Below are positions 1 to 6,690 of a DNA stretch of 48,510 bases, in pieces. The stretch covers positions 1 to 48,510 of the forward strand of contig CABUJV010000015.1 in the NCBI GenBank assembly GCA_902492005.1. The letters are read 5' to 3'. The notes beneath the pieces are model-generated. The model was not told the origin of the DNA, ran no database searches, and was given only the letters and a program-made list of their open reading frames with translations. This DNA is from an uncultured Eubacteriales bacterium. Its GTDB lineage: Bacteria > Bacillota > Clostridia > Oscillospirales > Oscillospiraceae. Made by a program: the position numbers and the translations under genes. Position 1 is the first letter of the stretch. The number at the start of each line of letters is the position of its first letter.

Positions 1-2
1 TC

Positions 3-632
3 GAAAAGGACACCCTGGAACAGCGCTGGATTGGCCTTCTCCGTCAGGCGGATGTTAACCATTCGGTTCGAAACGACGCCCCGGAGGGCATTTCCGTTAT
101 CTTCGGCAGCCCTCAGAGCAAGGTCCGTATTCGTATCTATGATAAAGCTGCTGAACGCGGCTACGGTGATGGCCGTCACTGGGTCCGTATTGAGCTCCAA
201 CTCCGCGATGGCCGGGCCGAAGAATTTAGTAAGATTCCCATGGATATTGGTGAGGCTTTCGCCGGTGTCCTCCTGAATTACCTTCGTTTCGTAGTCCCCG
301 ATGAAATGGACACTAACAAGAGCCGCTGGGAAACGGCTCCCTATTGGTATGCCCTCATTGGCGATATTTCTCGTATCAAAATCTTTGTCGCTCCTGGCGG
401 AGCTTATAATATTGAGCGTTGCCGTCACTATGTCTTTGATATGGCCGGGAACGCTATTGATGCTATGCTCCAAATCTGTGATTCCTTTGATGATTTCCTC
501 ACCCTTGTGAACAACCGCAGGTGTGCTCCTAATCCCAAGTATGAGTTCATCGTGAAAGAGCACGAGGCTCGTAAGGAAGCGTATGCGGAAAAGGTCCGTA
601 CCTTCTTCACGGTGGAAGAGGAAATTCTGTAA
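3..632 (+). CDS. Replication initiation protein of a filamentous phage (5' end outside window)
   Basis: The reading frame is open from base 3 to the TAA at 630-632, giving about 209 residues with the start off the left edge. It contains a Y-D-K-A-A-E-R motif (around residue 47) followed by W-V-R-I-E-L-Q, the pattern of the Rep_trans/replication-initiation-factor family, which nicks double-stranded DNA to start rolling-circle replication of plasmids and filamentous phages. It is followed by coat, adsorption and Zot-like genes, which fits an inovirus replication protein. The TAA stop lies inside the left arm of a hairpin element (629-681). The catalytic tyrosine cannot be assigned from this fragment. 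Family assignment is by motif recognition and is fairly secure. Confidence 0.75.
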   Translation, partial: EKDTLEQRWIGLLRQADVNHSVRNDAPEGISVIFGSPQSKVRIRIYDKAAERGYGDGRHWVRIELQLRDGRAEEFSKIPMDIGEAFAGVLLNYLRFVVPDEMDTNKSRWETAPYWYALIGDISRIKIFVAPGGAYNIERCRHYVFDMAGNAIDAMLQICDSFDDFLTLVNNRRCAPNPKYEFIVKEHEARKEAYAEKVRTFFTVEEEIL

Positions 633-681
633 CACAATGTAGCCCGGCCGATCCGCTGGCGGCTGCGTCTGTTTGTGTTAC
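629..681 (+). repeat. 53-bp hairpin element, copy A
   Basis: The element begins GTAACACA and ends TGTGTTAC. Its arms extend to 9 bp (628-636 and 674-682), and an inner stem pairs AGCC with GGCT and GCC with GGC around the loop GATCCGCT. It shares 13 consecutive bases (CCGATCCGCTGGC) and the same 53-bp length with the copies at 6573-6625 and 7794-7846. It overlaps the stop codon of the replication gene and lies just before the ribosome binding site of the next gene. No U-run follows it, so it does not look like an ordinary terminator. Confidence 0.85.
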
Positions 682-697
682 ATAAGGAGTGAACTCC

Positions 698-853
698 ATG
701 GTCATCTTTCCCGCGATCTGCCCGCTGTTTGACAGCGAGTGTTACGGTGATTTTGAGCCCTGCCGGAAGAAGTGTCCCTATAAGCAGGAGATGGATGTTT
801 CCAAGGATTCTTTTCGGCCTGTTTTGCTTGATCTTTTTGCCCAGGAGGAATAG
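698..853 (+). CDS. Small cysteine-rich phage protein (51 aa)
   Basis: An ATG at 698 is preceded by AAGGAG with an 8-base gap, and the frame runs to a TAG at 851. Cysteines at residues 8, 15, 22 and 26 form a C-x6-C-x6-C-x3-C pattern that could bind a metal ion. There is no signal peptide or membrane helix. It lies between the replication gene and the adsorption-protein gene, where filamentous phages often keep a small DNA-binding or regulatory protein. I do not recognise a family; a zinc-binding single-stranded-DNA or regulatory protein is a guess. Its last codons carry the AGGAGG that serves the next gene, which suggests coupled translation. Confidence 0.6.
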   Translation: MVIFPAICPLFDSECYGDFEPCRKKCPYKQEMDVSKDSFRPVLLDLFAQEE

Positions 854-864
854 GAGGCATCCAC

Positions 865-3843
865 ATGAAAAACCGTATAATCTCCCTGCTTCTGGCCATC
901 TCTCTCTGTGTCTCCCTCCTAATCCTTCCGGCCCGTGCGGAGTATGTTTATAATCCTATTTCTCCTAGTGAGGCGTCAATTTTTTGGAACGCTTTATCTA
1001 CTTTCTTTGGCTTTGGAGCATTGGATTTTATCGATACTTTGATACTTCCAACTACTAATAGGTGTAGTAAGTCTACTTTGGAACAATGTTGTGATACCTA
1101 TAATGGCTGGTTGGCGAAATTGGTTTCTGGATTTTCTACAATTGATACGGGTGGTTTCCGTTCTTATGCTATCTGTCAATATGACCCGGAAAATAATATT
1201 TATCGGTTACAAGATACTACCACCAAAATGTGGATTTGTGATTCCCAGGGGCGTTTTCCCTATGTTGAACCTTCGGACTGGAATGGAGGTCCTTTAAATG
1301 AGAGTGGAAGTGGTGCCGAAGTCCCCGCCACCCCCAGCATCTCCAACAATCATTGGGTCGGTGAGCGTTCCCTCGCCAATCAGGTAGTCCTCATTACCTA
1401 CGATTCCCTCTCTGAGTGCGTGGTCAACCTAAATAACGAGGGCTATACCTGCTCCATTCAGAAGCAGACCATCAACGGCACCACCTTCTATGTCATTAAG
1501 GATAACGGCCGCCAAGTCTATTGTAATTCCCTGAATCAGCCTTTCGCTTCAAAGGGCGAGACCTCCGCCACTGACATCAAGTACGACTACATCACCAATG
1601 ATAATTCCACCACAATCAACGACTCCCAGATCATTGACGTAGCGGATGGTATCCTCAACGTTATCAACGAAAACGGCGATAAAACCGAGCTTCTCATTGA
1701 CGCTATTAATTTCAACTTCGATGACCACTCCTACACGGTCAACGCCTATGACTATACCTATAACATCCAGAACAACTACTACGAGTACAACTACTACACC
1801 TACAACATCACCTATAACATCTCCAATACTTACATCAACTATATTGGCTCCACGGCTGAGTTCGTCCCCACGGAATATGAACTCTACTACGAGCTTCCGG
1901 ACGGCCGCTCCTCCGCAGACCTGACCATTGACGAAATGGCCGGTATGTCCTTCCAGTTCTATGATGTTATCAATTACCACAAAAGTGCCACGGATACCTA
2001 CCTCCGGGCCCTCTACCACTTCGATGGCGATACGGACGATTCCAGCTATTTCAGCACTCAGGGTGATTTCACCTGGACTACTGGCGCAAGCCTTACCTAT
2101 ATGGAATCCGGTGCCTTTGATGGCGCTCTCTATCTGGATACTGCGGCCCATGCCTTCAACCTGACGCTCCCCTCCAATATCGGCTCTGGTGACTTCACTC
2201 TCCAATTCCGTTATTATCAGGCCAGCCAGCCGGATACCGAAAGCAACATCAATAACTATATCAGTATGAACGGTTCCCGCCTCATGTCCTGGGATGAATC
2301 GAATTTTTACTATGGCTCCAAGGACTATGAGACCACCCTCGGCCCTCTCTCTATCGGCTCCTGGCAGGAGCTTGCCATAGTCCGGGATGCCGGCATTCTG
2401 TATTATTACCATAACGGCCTTTGCGTGGGCTCCACTTCCAACGTCTCGGTCCTTGGCAATACTCTCACCTTTAACTTCGGAATCACCTCCCGCTCCTACT
2501 CTATGCTGGATGAGCTCCGGGTCCTGAATTTCCCTCTGGCGGAGAACGGCGCAAGTTATTCCTGTACCACGGTCCCCTATGATACCAACCTTGTTCTTGT
2601 CCTCCCCGGTGGTACTTACCCTGTAGCGGACGAGTATTGGGACTTCCAGACCGATGGTAACCTTCTGGGCTTCCAGGACTGGACCACAAACACCATGCCT
2701 AGCTCCCGCTGGTCCTGGTATAAGGATATTTACTCCAACGTTCTTACTCTTAGCGATGGTTTCACCACCTACACCAATAACGATTCCAGCCCTACCAATA
2801 TTGGTGGTTCGTCTACGGGCGGTGATGGTTCCAACTGCCTCCGTGGTGGCCTATCTTATTATATTGGCACCTATTATACCAGTTGGAGTAATCCGGATTT
2901 TACCCCCGTATGGGGCAATACCTATACCTTCTCCGTCCTTGGCCGGGACGGCCAGTTGTCCTCCATCACCTTTACGCTCAATCAAAAGACCACAACTGAA
3001 ACGGTAACGGAAACTTTTGATTGGGGCCAGCTGGTCTATAAGGATTACTACTACAATAAACGCCACTATGTCAGCGTGGCTATTGTCCCCACCAAGGGCC
3101 AGCCTTTTGACTTTGTATATACTGAGCTTAAAGAAGGCTCCACTCCTAATACCGGCCATGAGTATGTGACCTGCATCTATGATTCCAACACCCTGAAACC
3201 CAATACCGCCGCTGTCCAGACGGATATCCCCATTACCGGCTATACGGTCGGCGGCGTTCGTCCCACTTTTCCCAAGCGTGGCCAAGTCTGGTTTACCGTG
3301 GAAAACAAGCGTGTCCAGGGCTGTTACGTCTATACCGGCACGGCCTGGGAATCCGTAAACTGCCGTTACTATACCGGCTCCCGCTGGATACCGATCTACG
3401 CCTTTGACATGGATACCCTGGCGGACCTCTGGGACATTGCGGATGGAGATAACGCCATGGTCCAGATTACCACTGAGACTGGTTTCTGGAACTGGTGGAA
3501 AGCTCAGTGGTTGGACTTCCGCTCCTGGCTTTCTGCTAATGGAATCGGCGGCTCCGGCACTACGGTAAATCCCACTGTCCTCCCAACGGTCCCTCCCACG
3601 ATTGATGAAACAACGGGCGAAGAAACGGAATCCGGCTGGTCCTTCTTGGACCTTTTGAAAGCTTTAAAGGATGGAACATGGAAAATTATTACTGGCTTCG
3701 TGGCTGTCTCCTTTGGGGGCGTCGTTGGTATTGTTTCTGGCGTCGTAAAGGTTGGAGACTTCTTCGATACCTACAAAGGCGTAGAAACAGACGATATTCT
3801 CAGCCTAAAAGGTGATGAGGTATGGGATTGGGTAAACGAATGA
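865..3843 (+). CDS. Secreted, membrane-anchored adsorption-protein candidate with LamG-like domain
   Basis: This protein of 992 residues starts with a signal peptide (K-N-R, hydrophobic stretch, cleavage after A-R-A near residue 25). Residues about 295-340 are rich in Tyr and Asn. Residues about 385-560 look like a LamG/concanavalin fold (A-L-Y-H-F-D-G-D near the start; an N-G-x-x-V-G-S segment and a D-E-L-R-V strand later). A Pro/Thr linker near residue 905 precedes a C-terminal hydrophobic helix (about 945-965). Export, a binding domain and a C-terminal anchor match the plan of the pIII adsorption protein of filamentous phages, and its place before the coat genes agrees. Codon use changes near base 1315: upstream codons favour A/T in third position, downstream codons favour C. 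The ribosome binding site is GGAGG. Receptor specificity is unknown. Confidence 0.7.
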   Translation: MKNRIISLLLAISLCVSLLILPARAEYVYNPISPSEASIFWNALSTFFGFGALDFIDTLILPTTNRCSKSTLEQCCDTYNGWLAKLVSGFSTIDTGGFRSYAICQYDPENNIYRLQDTTTKMWICDSQGRFPYVEPSDWNGGPLNESGSGAEVPATPSISNNHWVGERSLANQVVLITYDSLSECVVNLNNEGYTCSIQKQTINGTTFYVIKDNGRQVYCNSLNQPFASKGETSATDIKYDYITNDNSTTINDSQIIDVADGILNVINENGDKTELLIDAINFNFDDHSYTVNAYDYTYNIQNNYYEYNYYTYNITYNISNTYINYIGSTAEFVPTEYELYYELPDGRSSADLTIDEMAGMSFQFYDVINYHKSATDTYLRALYHFDGDTDDSSYFSTQGDFTWTTGASLTYMESGAFDGALYLDTAAHAFNLTLPSNIGSGDFTLQFRYYQASQPDTESNINNYISMNGSRLMSWDESNFYYGSKDYETTLGPLSIGSWQELAIVRDAGILYYYHNGLCVGSTSNVSVLGNTLTFNFGITSRSYSMLDELRVLNFPLAENGASYSCTTVPYDTNLVLVLPGGTYPVADEYWDFQTDGNLLGFQDWTTNTMPSSRWSWYKDIYSNVLTLSDGFTTYTNNDSSPTNIGGSSTGGDGSNCLRGGLSYYIGTYYTSWSNPDFTPVWGNTYTFSVLGRDGQLSSITFTLNQKTTTETVTETFDWGQLVYKDYYYNKRHYVSVAIVPTKGQPFDFVYTELKEGSTPNTGHEYVTCIYDSNTLKPNTAAVQTDIPITGYTVGGVRPTFPKRGQVWFTVENKRVQGCYVYTGTAWESVNCRYYTGSRWIPIYAFDMDTLADLWDIADGDNAMVQITTETGFWNWWKAQWLDFRSWLSANGIGGSGTTVNPTVLPTVPPTIDETTGEETESGWSFLDLLKALKDGTWKIITGFVAVSFGGVVGIVSGVVKVGDFFDTYKGVETDDILSLKGDEVWDWVNE

Positions 3844-3878
3844 TGAGAGGATATTCTTGGCATGGAGGGTGATGCGGT

Positions 3879-4022
3879 ATGGGCCTGATCGCGGAATGCG
3901 CTTCCGTTTTTGATTTTTTGAAGGATTTGTATGAAGTTCTTCCCAGTGCAATTAAAATCCTGATATCTTTGTCCTTTTTTGGCGTGGTCTATATTTCCAT
4001 CATGCGCAGTATTGGGAGGTAA
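3879..4022 (+). CDS. Small single-helix membrane protein (47 aa)
   Basis: An ATG at 3879 follows GGAGG by about 10 bases; the TAA is at 4020-4022. After an acidic N-terminus the protein has one hydrophobic helix (I-L-I-S-L-S-F-F-G-V-V-Y-I) and a short basic tail (M-R-S-I-G-R). It is the first of a run of tiny membrane genes, which is the usual make-up of the structural module of a filamentous phage. It may be a minor coat protein capping the virion tip. No family is recognised. Confidence 0.55.
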   Translation: MGLIAECASVFDFLKDLYEVLPSAIKILISLSFFGVVYISIMRSIGR

Positions 4023-4024
4023 TT

Positions 4025-4165
4025 ATGAGTACGATCTTTACTCTGCTTCTCGGTTGGCTCCCTGGCTCTCTTTATATTATAGCGCTTGGCGTTATTGTCA
4101 TATTCAGTATCATGGTGGTGCTCCGCCTGGTCGCCCTGATCCTGGACGTTATCCCATTCCTATAG
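4025..4165 (+). CDS. Small membrane protein (46 aa)
   Basis: The ATG at 4025 lies two bases after the stop of the preceding gene, whose last codons contain the GGAGG ribosome binding site. The protein is almost wholly hydrophobic (residues 5-45), enough for one long helix or two short ones, with one Arg near the middle. The position in the structural module suggests a minor coat or assembly protein. No family is recognised. Confidence 0.55.
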   Translation: MSTIFTLLLGWLPGSLYIIALGVIVIFSIMVVLRLVALILDVIPFL

Positions 4166-4177
4166 GAGGTGCCTTGC

Positions 4178-4402
4178 ATGGAGGTCATACAGTTCATTAC
4201 CTGGTTCCTCTCCGCAAGCTGGGACTTTTTTACGGAGATTTATGTCCCCGGCTTCAACTTCACCTTTGCGGCCCTCTTCATTGGCATTTTTCTGGCTAAC
4301 CTCGGCCTCCGCTTCCTGTTCATGATGCTGGGTATCAATATCGGCTCCAATGACTTTTCCGTACTAACCCGTAGGAGGGGGATCGATAAATGCAAGATTT
4401 AA
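4178..4402 (+). CDS. Small membrane protein (74 aa)
   Basis: The ATG at 4178 is chosen because AGGAGG sits 8 bases upstream; a GTG at 4169 overlaps that site and is less likely. The protein has an aromatic N-terminal half (W-F-L-S-A-S-W-D-F-F) and a hydrophobic helix at about residues 33-53, then a basic C-terminus. It overlaps the next gene by 13 bases, so translation is probably coupled. It is likely a virion or assembly membrane protein, but no family is recognised. Confidence 0.55.
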   Translation: MEVIQFITWFLSASWDFFTEIYVPGFNFTFAALFIGIFLANLGLRFLFMMLGINIGSNDFSVLTRRRGIDKCKI

Positions 4403-4608
4403 TTCTGACCATCTTCGGCGCATATGAGCCTGTCACCACTACAGCCGCTTATGTGGTCCCTGGTGCGGAAGGCTCCACCTTGGAAGAAGTCCAGGTAATC
4501 GCCTCCGGTCTGGCCGGTGTGGACTGGCCCTGGGTTGCCGGTGTCCTCCTGTTTGGCATTGTCCTGTATTCCTTCCTGCGCCTCGTGGGGGTGCTACTCG
4601 GTGACTGA
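4390..4608 (+). CDS. Small membrane protein (72 aa)
   Basis: The ATG at 4390 lies inside the end of the previous gene and is preceded by GTAGGAGGGGG. The N-terminal half is polar and Thr/Glu-rich (A-Y-E-P-V-T-T-T-A-A-Y); residues about 46-70 form one membrane helix. An exposed N-terminal half plus one helix is the layout of a filamentous-phage coat protein, although no recognised signal peptide is present. Role unproven. Confidence 0.55.
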   Translation: MQDLILTIFGAYEPVTTTAAYVVPGAEGSTLEEVQVIASGLAGVDWPWVAGVLLFGIVLYSFLRLVGVLLGD

Positions 4609-4609
4609 T

Positions 4610-4747
4610 ATGATAGCCTTCTCCATGGCGATCCTGGACGCCGTGGTAACCTTTTTGGAAACCCCGCCTGTTTTCTATTTATTTAGCTTGATATGCTTCT
4701 GCTTTATTGCGAAGTTTGTCATGATATTAATCCGAGGAAGGAGGTAA
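4610..4747 (+). CDS. Small membrane protein (45 aa)
   Basis: The ATG at 4610 directly follows the TGA of the previous gene (TGATATG). A GTG at 4601 in the same frame, behind GGGGGTG, is an alternative start giving 48 residues. The protein is a single hydrophobic helix (residues about 20-40) with a strongly basic end (I-R-G-R-R). It is part of the structural module. No family is recognised. Confidence 0.5.
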   Translation: MIAFSMAILDAVVTFLETPPVFYLFSLICFCFIAKFVMILIRGRR

Positions 4748-4753
4748 GGAATT

Positions 4754-4948
4754 ATGGAAGAAGGTGCTGTGACTATCGCCACTCTGTTGGCCGATGTCGG
4801 TAAGGTGTTTACCCAGGCCATGACCTGGGTTGGCTCCGTAGCCGCTGAGATCGTCGGTGAGCCCGTCCTGCTCCTGTTTTGTGTCGGCGTTCCCCTGTGC
4901 GGTCTCGGTGTCGGTATGTTTGGCCGTCTCATTCATTCCCGTGGCTGA
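4754..4948 (+). CDS. Major-coat-protein candidate, tandem copy 1 (64 aa)
   Basis: The ATG at 4754 follows AGGAGG by 9 bases. After an acidic start (M-E-E-G) the protein has an amphipathic half and then a C-terminal hydrophobic segment ending R-L-I-H-S-R-G. That order (acidic N-terminus, helix, basic C-terminus that contacts DNA) is the organisation of inovirus major coat proteins. The last 29 residues are the same as those of the next gene, and the DNA there is nearly identical, so the pair is a tandem duplication. A hairpin follows the second copy, much as a terminator follows gene VIII in Ff phages. Confidence 0.6.
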   Translation: MEEGAVTIATLLADVGKVFTQAMTWVGSVAAEIVGEPVLLLFCVGVPLCGLGVGMFGRLIHSRG

Positions 4949-4973
4949 TTTGAAAAAGAAAGGATGAATCATT

Positions 4974-5147
4974 ATGGAAGCTCTGCTTACCTCCGTTGGC
5001 TCTGTGTTCACCTCCGCTATCGGCTGGGTTGGTACGGTAGCCTCTACCATTACCGGTCAGCCCGTCCTGCTCCTGTTCTGTGTCGGCGTTCCCCTGTGCG
5101 GTCTCGGTGTCGGTATGTTTGGCCGCCTGATCCACTCCCGCGGCTGA
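4974..5147 (+). CDS. Major-coat-protein candidate, tandem copy 2 (57 aa)
   Basis: The ATG at 4974 follows AAAGGATGAATCATT, a moderate ribosome binding site. The C-terminal 29 residues (from P-V-L-L-L-F-C-V through H-S-R-G) match copy 1 exactly, while the N-terminal half has diverged but keeps the pattern V-x-x-V-F-T-x-A-x-x-W-V-G. It ends just before a GC-rich hairpin at 5154-5193. One copy may be the main coat subunit and the other a variant or end-cap subunit; the sequence does not say which. Confidence 0.6.
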   Translation: MEALLTSVGSVFTSAIGWVGTVASTITGQPVLLLFCVGVPLCGLGVGMFGRLIHSRG

Positions 5148-5153
5148 CAAAAA

Positions 5154-5193
5154 ACAAAGCCCGGCCCCACGCCTTGGCGGGGCCGGGCTTTGT
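5154..5193 (+). terminator. Partial terminator after the coat genes
   Basis: A 15-bp stem (5154-5168 with 5179-5193) closes a 10-base loop. Only a short T-rich stretch follows, so termination is probably incomplete. It separates the coat genes from the Zot-like gene and would let the coat genes be expressed more than the assembly ATPase. Confidence 0.6.
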
Positions 5194-5211
5194 CTCTAAT
5201 TGGAGGATAAA

Positions 5212-5913
5212 ATGGTTGGATACGTGTTCATGATCCTGATCTGCATTTCCCCGGTCATCTTCAACTTTGCCACTCGTAAATATCTGAATCCCTATAAGCT
5301 CTATCTTGTTTTCGGTAAAAAGGGTTCCGGTAAATCCACCTATCTGGTCAAGCTGGCAAAGCAGTACCTGAAACGGAAAAAACATTGGAATATCTACACC
5401 AACATGGATGAACTGTTCATCCCCGGTGTACGCCATTTTGATATTAAGCACCTGGGCGATTTCGTCCCCGAAGCGGATTCCCTCCTGCTTCTGGATGAAG
5501 TTGGTATGATCTGGGACAACCGTGATTATAAAACCTTCAAACCTCAGGTCCGTGATTTCTTCAAGCTCCAGCGCCATTACCACGTTACCGTCTATATGGC
5601 CTCCCAGACCTTTGATGTAGATAAGAAGCTTCGTGACCTCTGTGACGGCATGTTCCTGCACAGCAATTTTATGAGAGTTTTTACCCTCGGTCGCCGCATC
5701 ACCCGCCAAGTCGTTATTACGGAATCCACCAGTGAAGCGGAATCCCGCATCTCCGAGGACCTGAAGATTCTGCCCTTCTGGAATTGGACCTTAACCTACA
5801 TCCCCAAATATGCAAAATACTTCGATTCTCACTCTATCCCTGAAAAGCCTCACCTGCTGTACCGTACCGATTCCCTCACGCCTGCTCTGGAAGGTGATAC
5901 TGATGATGAGTGA
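5212..5913 (+). CDS. Zot-like (pI) phage assembly ATPase
   Basis: The protein has 233 residues from the ATG at 5212, which follows GGAGG by 5-6 bases. The N-terminus is hydrophobic (about residues 3-17). A Walker A motif (G-K-K-G-S-G-K-S-T) lies near residue 40, and a Walker B-like strand (S-L-L-L-L-D-E-V-G) near residue 93 is followed by the Q-R-H-Y and A-S-Q-T segments typical of Zot/pI proteins. These inner-membrane ATPases drive extrusion of filamentous phage. It is shorter than many family members and lacks a clear C-terminal membrane helix. The next gene overlaps its end by 11 bases. Confidence 0.85.
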   Translation: MVGYVFMILICISPVIFNFATRKYLNPYKLYLVFGKKGSGKSTYLVKLAKQYLKRKKHWNIYTNMDELFIPGVRHFDIKHLGDFVPEADSLLLLDEVGMIWDNRDYKTFKPQVRDFFKLQRHYHVTVYMASQTFDVDKKLRDLCDGMFLHSNFMRVFTLGRRITRQVVITESTSEAESRISEDLKILPFWNWTLTYIPKYAKYFDSHSIPEKPHLLYRTDSLTPALEGDTDDE

Positions 5914-6004
5914 TTCCTACCTGTTTCACCTGTCCCTGCTCCTGCTCTCTGCCACCTATATCATGCTCATATCAAATGGTCGTGGAGGTGGTCCCCGTGC
6001 TTGA
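5903..6004 (+). CDS. Tiny membrane protein after Zot (33 aa)
   Basis: The ATG at 5903 overlaps the end of the Zot-like gene in another frame; a second ATG follows at 5906. The product is one hydrophobic helix (L-F-H-L-S-L-L-L-L-S-A-T-Y-I-M-L-I) with a Gly/Arg tail. The overlap suggests coupled translation, as with the pI/pXI region in other filamentous phages. It could be an assembly-complex partner. Being so short, it could also be a chance frame. Confidence 0.4.
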   Translation: MMSDSYLFHLSLLLLSATYIMLISNGRGGGPRA

Positions 6005-6128
6005 GCTCGTCTTCTTCATGGCCGGTATGCTCCTGCTCCCTCTGGTCCCCGCCCTTATCGGCTCTGCCCTCCTACTCTGCCTTCTCATGGACCATATCCA
6101 GGCCCATAAAAATACCCCGTCAACCTAG
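5997..6128 (+). CDS. Small membrane protein ending in a terminator (43 aa)
   Basis: A GTG at 5997 lies 8 bases after GGAGG; an ATG at 5976 in frame lacks a site. The product is a hydrophobic helix (about residues 5-33) and a short tail ending H-K-N-T-P-S-T. The last codons and the TAG lie inside the bidirectional terminator at 6114-6145, and the convergent gene on the other strand ends almost identically (H-K-N-T-P-S-A). Function unknown. Confidence 0.5.
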   Translation: MLELVFFMAGMLLLPLVPALIGSALLLCLLMDHIQAHKNTPST

Positions 6129-6145
6129 GCTGACGGGGTGTTTTT
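6114..6145. terminator. Bidirectional terminator shared by two convergent genes
   Basis: A 9-bp stem (ACCCCGTCA at 6114-6122, TGACGGGGT at 6131-6139) with an 8-base loop containing CCTAGG is followed by five T on the + strand, and A-rich sequence precedes it for the - strand. The palindrome CCTAGG gives TAG stops on both strands: 6126-6128 (+) and 6125-6127 (-). Confidence 0.85.
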
Positions 6146-6277
6146 ATGGGTTTTGTTTTTCCACATGAGTAGTAATAGAGCTATTAAGGCAATGCCTGCT
6201 GGTGGGAAACAAAACGTTAGTATTATAGTTGGAATTATAGCTATTGCGGTAAGGATTGCCTTCCCTTCTTTGCTCAT
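6125..6277 (-). CDS. Small membrane protein (50 aa), convergent with the structural module
   Basis: The ATG (complement of 6275-6277) follows AGGAG by 5 bases. The sequence opens M-S-K-E-G-K and has two hydrophobic stretches (residues about 7-22 and 25-38) and a basic tail ending K-N-T-P-S-A. Codons are A/T-rich compared with the host genes. It lies 13 bases after the upstream - strand gene and is probably in one transcript with it. The function is unknown; a role in superinfection exclusion or membrane assembly is only a guess. Confidence 0.55.
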   Translation of the reverse strand: MSKEGKAILTAIAIIPTIILTFCFPPAGIALIALLLLMWKNKTHKNTPSA

Positions 6278-6290
6278 CTTTACTCCTTTC

Positions 6291-6503
6291 TCATTCGAAT
6301 TTCCCTGTTCTCAACCATCGTTTTCCGGGGTCTTCTTTTTTTCGCTTTCTGGTTATCAGGTAGCGAATTGTTGATATGAATCCTATGATCGCAAATATGC
6401 CAATTAAAAAAACGATTATGTAAGTGAAAAGTGCTCCTAGTGGTCCCGTATAGATGAATCCAATGCCTCCCATGCCGAAGAATTCTTTCACTACAAATTG
6501 CAT
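6291..6503 (-). CDS. Small membrane protein (70 aa)
   Basis: The ATG (complement of 6501-6503) follows GAGGAG by 7 bases. Residues about 22-47 form a hydrophobic membrane segment, followed by a strongly basic stretch (R-K-R-K-K) expected on the cytoplasmic side. A promoter candidate lies just upstream (6526-6555). Together with the 50-residue gene it forms a short operon running against the structural genes. I do not recognise a family. Confidence 0.6.
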   Translation of the reverse strand: MQFVVKEFFGMGGIGFIYTGPLGALFTYIIVFLIGIFAIIGFISTIRYLITRKRKKEDPGKRWLRTGKFE

Positions 6504-6525
6504 ATTCTCACTCCTCTTTTCTTCA

Positions 6526-6555
6526 ATCTTACATCAATTTGTGATTCCCCGTCAA
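6526..6555 (-). promoter_or_regulatory. Promoter for the small - strand phage genes
   Basis: On the - strand TTGACG (complement of 6550-6555) is followed after 18 bases by TAAGAT (complement of 6526-6531), 22 bases before the start codon at 6503. It is close to the sigma-A consensus. Confidence 0.6.
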
Positions 6556-6572
6556 CCCCGGTTTCCGCCCCC

Positions 6573-6625
6573 GTAACACAAAAGAGATCTTCCGATCCGC
6601 TGGCAGCCGGGTGGTATTGTGTTAC
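6573..6625 (+). repeat. 53-bp hairpin element, copy B1
   Basis: Nine-base arms GTAACACAA (6573-6581) and TTGTGTTAC (6617-6625) enclose a core with AGATCT and CCGATCCGCTGGC. It is 45 of 53 identical to the reverse complement of copy C (7794-7846), so the two form inverted repeats flanking the transposase gene. It lies upstream of the promoter for the small - strand genes. Confidence 0.85.
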
Positions 6626-6646
6626 ACCAAAGTGCCGAAAGCTAAA

Positions 6647-6690
6647 TGTAACACAATGCTGATCGATCGGCGCCGGGCTTCTGTGTTACA
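6647..6690 (-). repeat. Short hairpin element, copy B2
   Basis: Arms TGTAACACA (6647-6655) and TGTGTTACA (6682-6690) can be extended by one more pair. The interior is shorter (26 bases) and holds GATCGATC and GGCGCC. Read on the - strand it contains CCGATC as in the longer copies. Its right arm supplies the TAA stop of the transposase (complement of 6686-6688). Confidence 0.8.

Noticed and set aside
5200..5211. TTG start at 5200 for the Zot-like gene
   Set aside because: It overlaps the GGAGG ribosome site that properly serves the ATG at 5212.
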